Both the position numbers and the translations under genes were made by a program. Shown piece by piece: positions 61,980-64,000 of a DNA stretch of 64,000 bases. Below the pieces are notes generated by a model, which worked only from the letters and a program-made list of their open reading frames with translations, was not told where the DNA came from and did no database searches. The stretch comes from Ignavibacteriota bacterium (GTDB taxonomy: Bacteria; Bacteroidota; Ignavibacteria; Palsa-1295). The DNA lies in the NCBI GenBank assembly GCA_003151825.1, contig PLYO01000037.1:27155-91154 (forward strand), given 5' to 3'. Within the stretch, counting starts at the first letter, position 1, and the number at the start of each line of letters is the position of its first letter.

Positions 61980-62534
61980 ATGAACCGAAGAGTCGCTGCG
62001 CGCTACGCAATTGCCTTGATGGATTTGGGCGAAGAGCTACAAGCGCTCGACCGAATCGCGGAGGATCTGCGTGACATCGAGCAAACCGTGCATGACTCGC
62101 GCGAGCTAAAGCTCGTCCTGATGAGCCCGGTCATCACCCCGGACCAGAAACTGAATCTCCTGACCGAGATTTTTGGCAAGCGGTTCGGCGATCTGACCAT
62201 GAAATTCATCGCGCTCCTCGTTCGCAAGGGCCGCGCGGAATATCTGCTTGCAACCGCCGAAGAATTTCTTCAAATGCTCGATGTGAAACGCAATATCCTT
62301 CATGCGCGCATCGCAAGTGCGGTGGGACTTACCGAGCAAGAGCGGCAGCAACTCATCGCAAAACTTGAACGCATGACCGGGAAGCAAGTCCGCGCGGATT
62401 TTAATACAGACGCTTTGCTTCGTGGCGGATTCGTCGCGCGCGTGGGTGATGAGATGATCGATGCAAGCTTAAAGCATCAGCTCGAACTTTTGCGCGTGCA
62501 GTTTTCGCAAACTGGCACGCCTGTTTTGAATTAA
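61980..62534 (+). CDS. atpH: ATP synthase F1 subunit delta
   Basis: A 184-aa protein with SD AGGAG upstream. Family blocks: RRVAARYAIALMDLG, MSPVITPDQKLNLLTEIFG, and the C-terminal GGFVARVGDEMIDASLKHQL. It links the stator to the F1 head. Confidence 0.92.
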   Translation: MNRRVAARYAIALMDLGEELQALDRIAEDLRDIEQTVHDSRELKLVLMSPVITPDQKLNLLTEIFGKRFGDLTMKFIALLVRKGRAEYLLATAEEFLQMLDVKRNILHARIASAVGLTEQERQQLIAKLERMTGKQVRADFNTDALLRGGFVARVGDEMIDASLKHQLELLRVQFSQTGTPVLN

Positions 62535-62578
62535 GCCTGTTTTAAATTAAGAGAACCTTGTTCATTGAAAATCAGAAG

Positions 62579-63400
62579 ATGATACGGACGGTCTCGATGG
62601 TAGCCACGGCGCTGCTCATTCCAAGTTCGCTTCTGGCACAGCCCTTGACTCCCACACCGAAAGAATCGGGCATTCACCTTAGCACGGTTCCCAGAAGCAG
62701 ATTTCATCCCACGTGCAATCTCGATTCGAATTCCGTCGGCTTTTATTTTTTTCCGGCGAACGTCGGCGCGAAATGGACGCTGCGGACGATTTCACAAGTG
62801 CTGGACCTCAATAATAAGGTATTAAAATGCGATACGACGTTCAGCTTCGAGCGCGTGGTCTCCGATTCGAATTACACGCTGCAAGGCTTGCCCGTTTTAG
62901 ACTGCGAATCGTCAATGCCCTACCACGCCGGTCAGGAAGATTCGGCAAAAATTCAGAAAGTAGAGTATTATTTGGACGATTCCGTAGTCATGACCGTCTT
63001 TAACCACTCGATCACGAGCGAGTTGAATCATTATTTACTCGTCAACCAGCTCGATAGCGGCGCCTCGTGGAAAGATGTGACCGATGACACTACGCGAACG
63101 ACGGTCCTCGCGACGGAGGAGCCTGTCTCGACGCCGATCGGAGATTTTTCGAAGTCGTTAGTCGTCCAAACGCCCGCCGAATTCGGGGAGATGTCCAAAT
63201 ATTTTGTGAAAGGCGTTGGTATTGTCAAAGTTATTTTTCGAGGCATTACTCCTCAGCAAAATGGAACGTTCGTTGTCACCTCCGATCTTGCTGCACTCGA
63301 TCGTGGTGACCCGAAACGAAGCATTAAATACCGGTTTGGAGCGGGACCAACGAAAAAACCAAGCAAGAAAAAAAGTAAGACTTTAAAAGTAAATCAATGA
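62579..63400 (+). CDS. Secreted protein inside the ATP synthase cluster
   Basis: The ATG at 62579 opens a signal peptide (MIRTVSMVATALLIPSSLLAQ). The 273-aa mature part is beta-rich (GFYFFPANVGAKWTLRTISQ, VEYYLDDSVVMTVFNH, YFVKGVGIVKVIFRGI) with a short Lys-rich tail. Not recognised. It separates atpH from atpA, which are normally adjacent, and has no obvious link to ATP synthase. No T9SS tail. Confidence 0.75.
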   Translation: MIRTVSMVATALLIPSSLLAQPLTPTPKESGIHLSTVPRSRFHPTCNLDSNSVGFYFFPANVGAKWTLRTISQVLDLNNKVLKCDTTFSFERVVSDSNYTLQGLPVLDCESSMPYHAGQEDSAKIQKVEYYLDDSVVMTVFNHSITSELNHYLLVNQLDSGASWKDVTDDTTRTTVLATEEPVSTPIGDFSKSLVVQTPAEFGEMSKYFVKGVGIVKVIFRGITPQQNGTFVVTSDLAALDRGDPKRSIKYRFGAGPTKKPSKKKSKTLKVNQ

Positions 63401-63419
63401 TGCAAGAAGGGTAATCGAA

Positions 63420-63460
63420 CATCTCTTTTCATCATTCATAATTCATCATTCATCATTTCC
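63420..63460. repeat. CATCATTCAT-type repeat before atpA
   Basis: Four ATTCATC/ATCATTC-type words directly before the atpA start codon; a related set lies near 35586-35610. Confidence 0.6.
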
Positions 63461-63463
63461 CTT

Positions 63464-64000
63464 ATGTCAGCAGTACGACCGGATGAAGTCAGCGCGATTC
63501 TTCGCCAGCAGCTTTCGGGATTCGAAAAAGAAGTCGATATTTATGAAGTGGGCACCGTCCTCATGGTCGGTGACGGCGTTGCGCGCGTGTATGGCCTGAC
63601 AAAAGTTATGGCCAGCGAGCTGCTCGAATTCCCGAATGGCGTCTTCGGCATGGCGCTGAACCTCGAAGAGGATAACGTCGGCGCCGTGCTCTTTGGCGAC
63701 GAGACACTCGTCAAGGAAGGCGACACCGTTCGCCGCACAGGCCGCATCGCCTCGATGCCCGTCACGGATGCAATGCTTGGGCGCGTGATTAATCCGCTCG
63801 GCATTCCGATCGATGGCGGTCCGGAAATTAAGAGCGATAAATATATGCCCATCGAGCGCAAAGCGCTCGGTGTGATCCAGCGCCAGCCCGTGAAAGAGCC
63901 GCTCCAGACGGGCATCAAAGCCATCGACGGCATGATCCCGATTGGGCGCGGACAGCGCGAGCTAATCATCGGCGACCGGCAAACCGGAAAGACCGCCGTT
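63464..64000 (+). CDS. atpA: ATP synthase F1 subunit alpha, N-terminal part
   Basis: The first 179 codons are visible; the gene continues off the right edge. It starts [20 protein letters not shown] and contains [17 protein letters not shown], the family's VDALGR-like block [15 protein letters not shown] and Walker A GDRQTGKT at the very end. Alpha is the non-catalytic nucleotide-binding subunit of F1. Confidence 0.95.
   Translation, partial: MSAVRPDEVSAILRQQLSGFEKEVDIYEVGTVLMVGDGVARVYGLTKVMASELLEFPNGVFGMALNLEEDNVGAVLFGDETLVKEGDTVRRTGRIASMPVTDAMLGRVINPLGIPIDGGPEIKSDKYMPIERKALGVIQRQPVKEPLQTGIKAIDGMIPIGRGQRELIIGDRQTGKTAV

Overview
The window looks like chromosomal DNA from the Bacteroidota/Chlorobiota/Ignavibacteriota side of the FCB group, possibly a Kapabacteria-like lineage. 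At least seven secreted proteins end in a type IX secretion (T9SS) type A sorting domain with a PNP motif. There is also a TonB receptor with a CarboxypepD-regulatory N-terminus, a DUF4292 lipoprotein, many lipoproteins, GTG/TTG starts and few Shine-Dalgarno sites. This placement is inference; no rRNA is present.

Layout. 1-0.8 kb: 5' part of pckA, tRNA-Ser(TGA) and an odd tRNA-Arg(TCG). 1.1-6.1 kb: two T9SS surface proteins built from the same duplicated module. 6.2-16.2 kb: a surface locus, mostly on the minus strand, with two tandem metallophosphoesterase lipoproteins, two paralogous beta-helix proteins, a T9SS protein, a propeller-like lipoprotein and a TonB receptor; this may be a nutrient (perhaps phosphate ester) scavenging set. 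16.5-23.8 kb: serine protease lipoprotein, repeat-rich secreted protein, ABC-2 exporter, DUF4292 lipoprotein, HI0933 flavoprotein. 24-26.2 kb: ptsH-ptsI. 26.2-26.8 kb: a toxin-antitoxin pair whose toxin is frameshifted. 26.9-35.6 kb: LptF/G permease, lipoate ligase, T9SS proteins, an HRDC protein with an RsbW-like kinase, and a histone-H1-tailed protein. 35.6-39.3 kb: hisS, an EIIA-type PTS protein, yajC, ribBA. 39.3-42.2 kb: accessory DNA (ORF6N, lipoprotein, a nested palindromic element, a VapBC pair). 42.3-45.2 kb: maf and a mosaic ABC transporter. 47.3-50 kb: dciA-like, recF, dnaN. 50.4-53.7 kb: a HigBA-type pair and small unknown proteins. 54.2-58.3 kb: MoxR ATPase, membrane phosphoesterase and VWA protein. 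58.5-64 kb: DinB and the F-type ATP synthase cluster (atpZ, I-like, B, E, F, H, a secreted protein, and the start of atpA).

PTS: HPr, EI and an EIIA are present but no EIIB/EIIC sugar permease, which suggests a regulatory phosphorelay. The ATP synthase genes encode a proton-type c subunit.

The most distinctive feature is the density of short palindromic elements, at least fifteen, sitting at operon junctions, next to start codons and, in maf and the ABC permease, inside reading frames. Two places carry the same promoter architecture followed by a near-identical 31-nt leader with no clear gene behind it. This is the best candidate for something undescribed.
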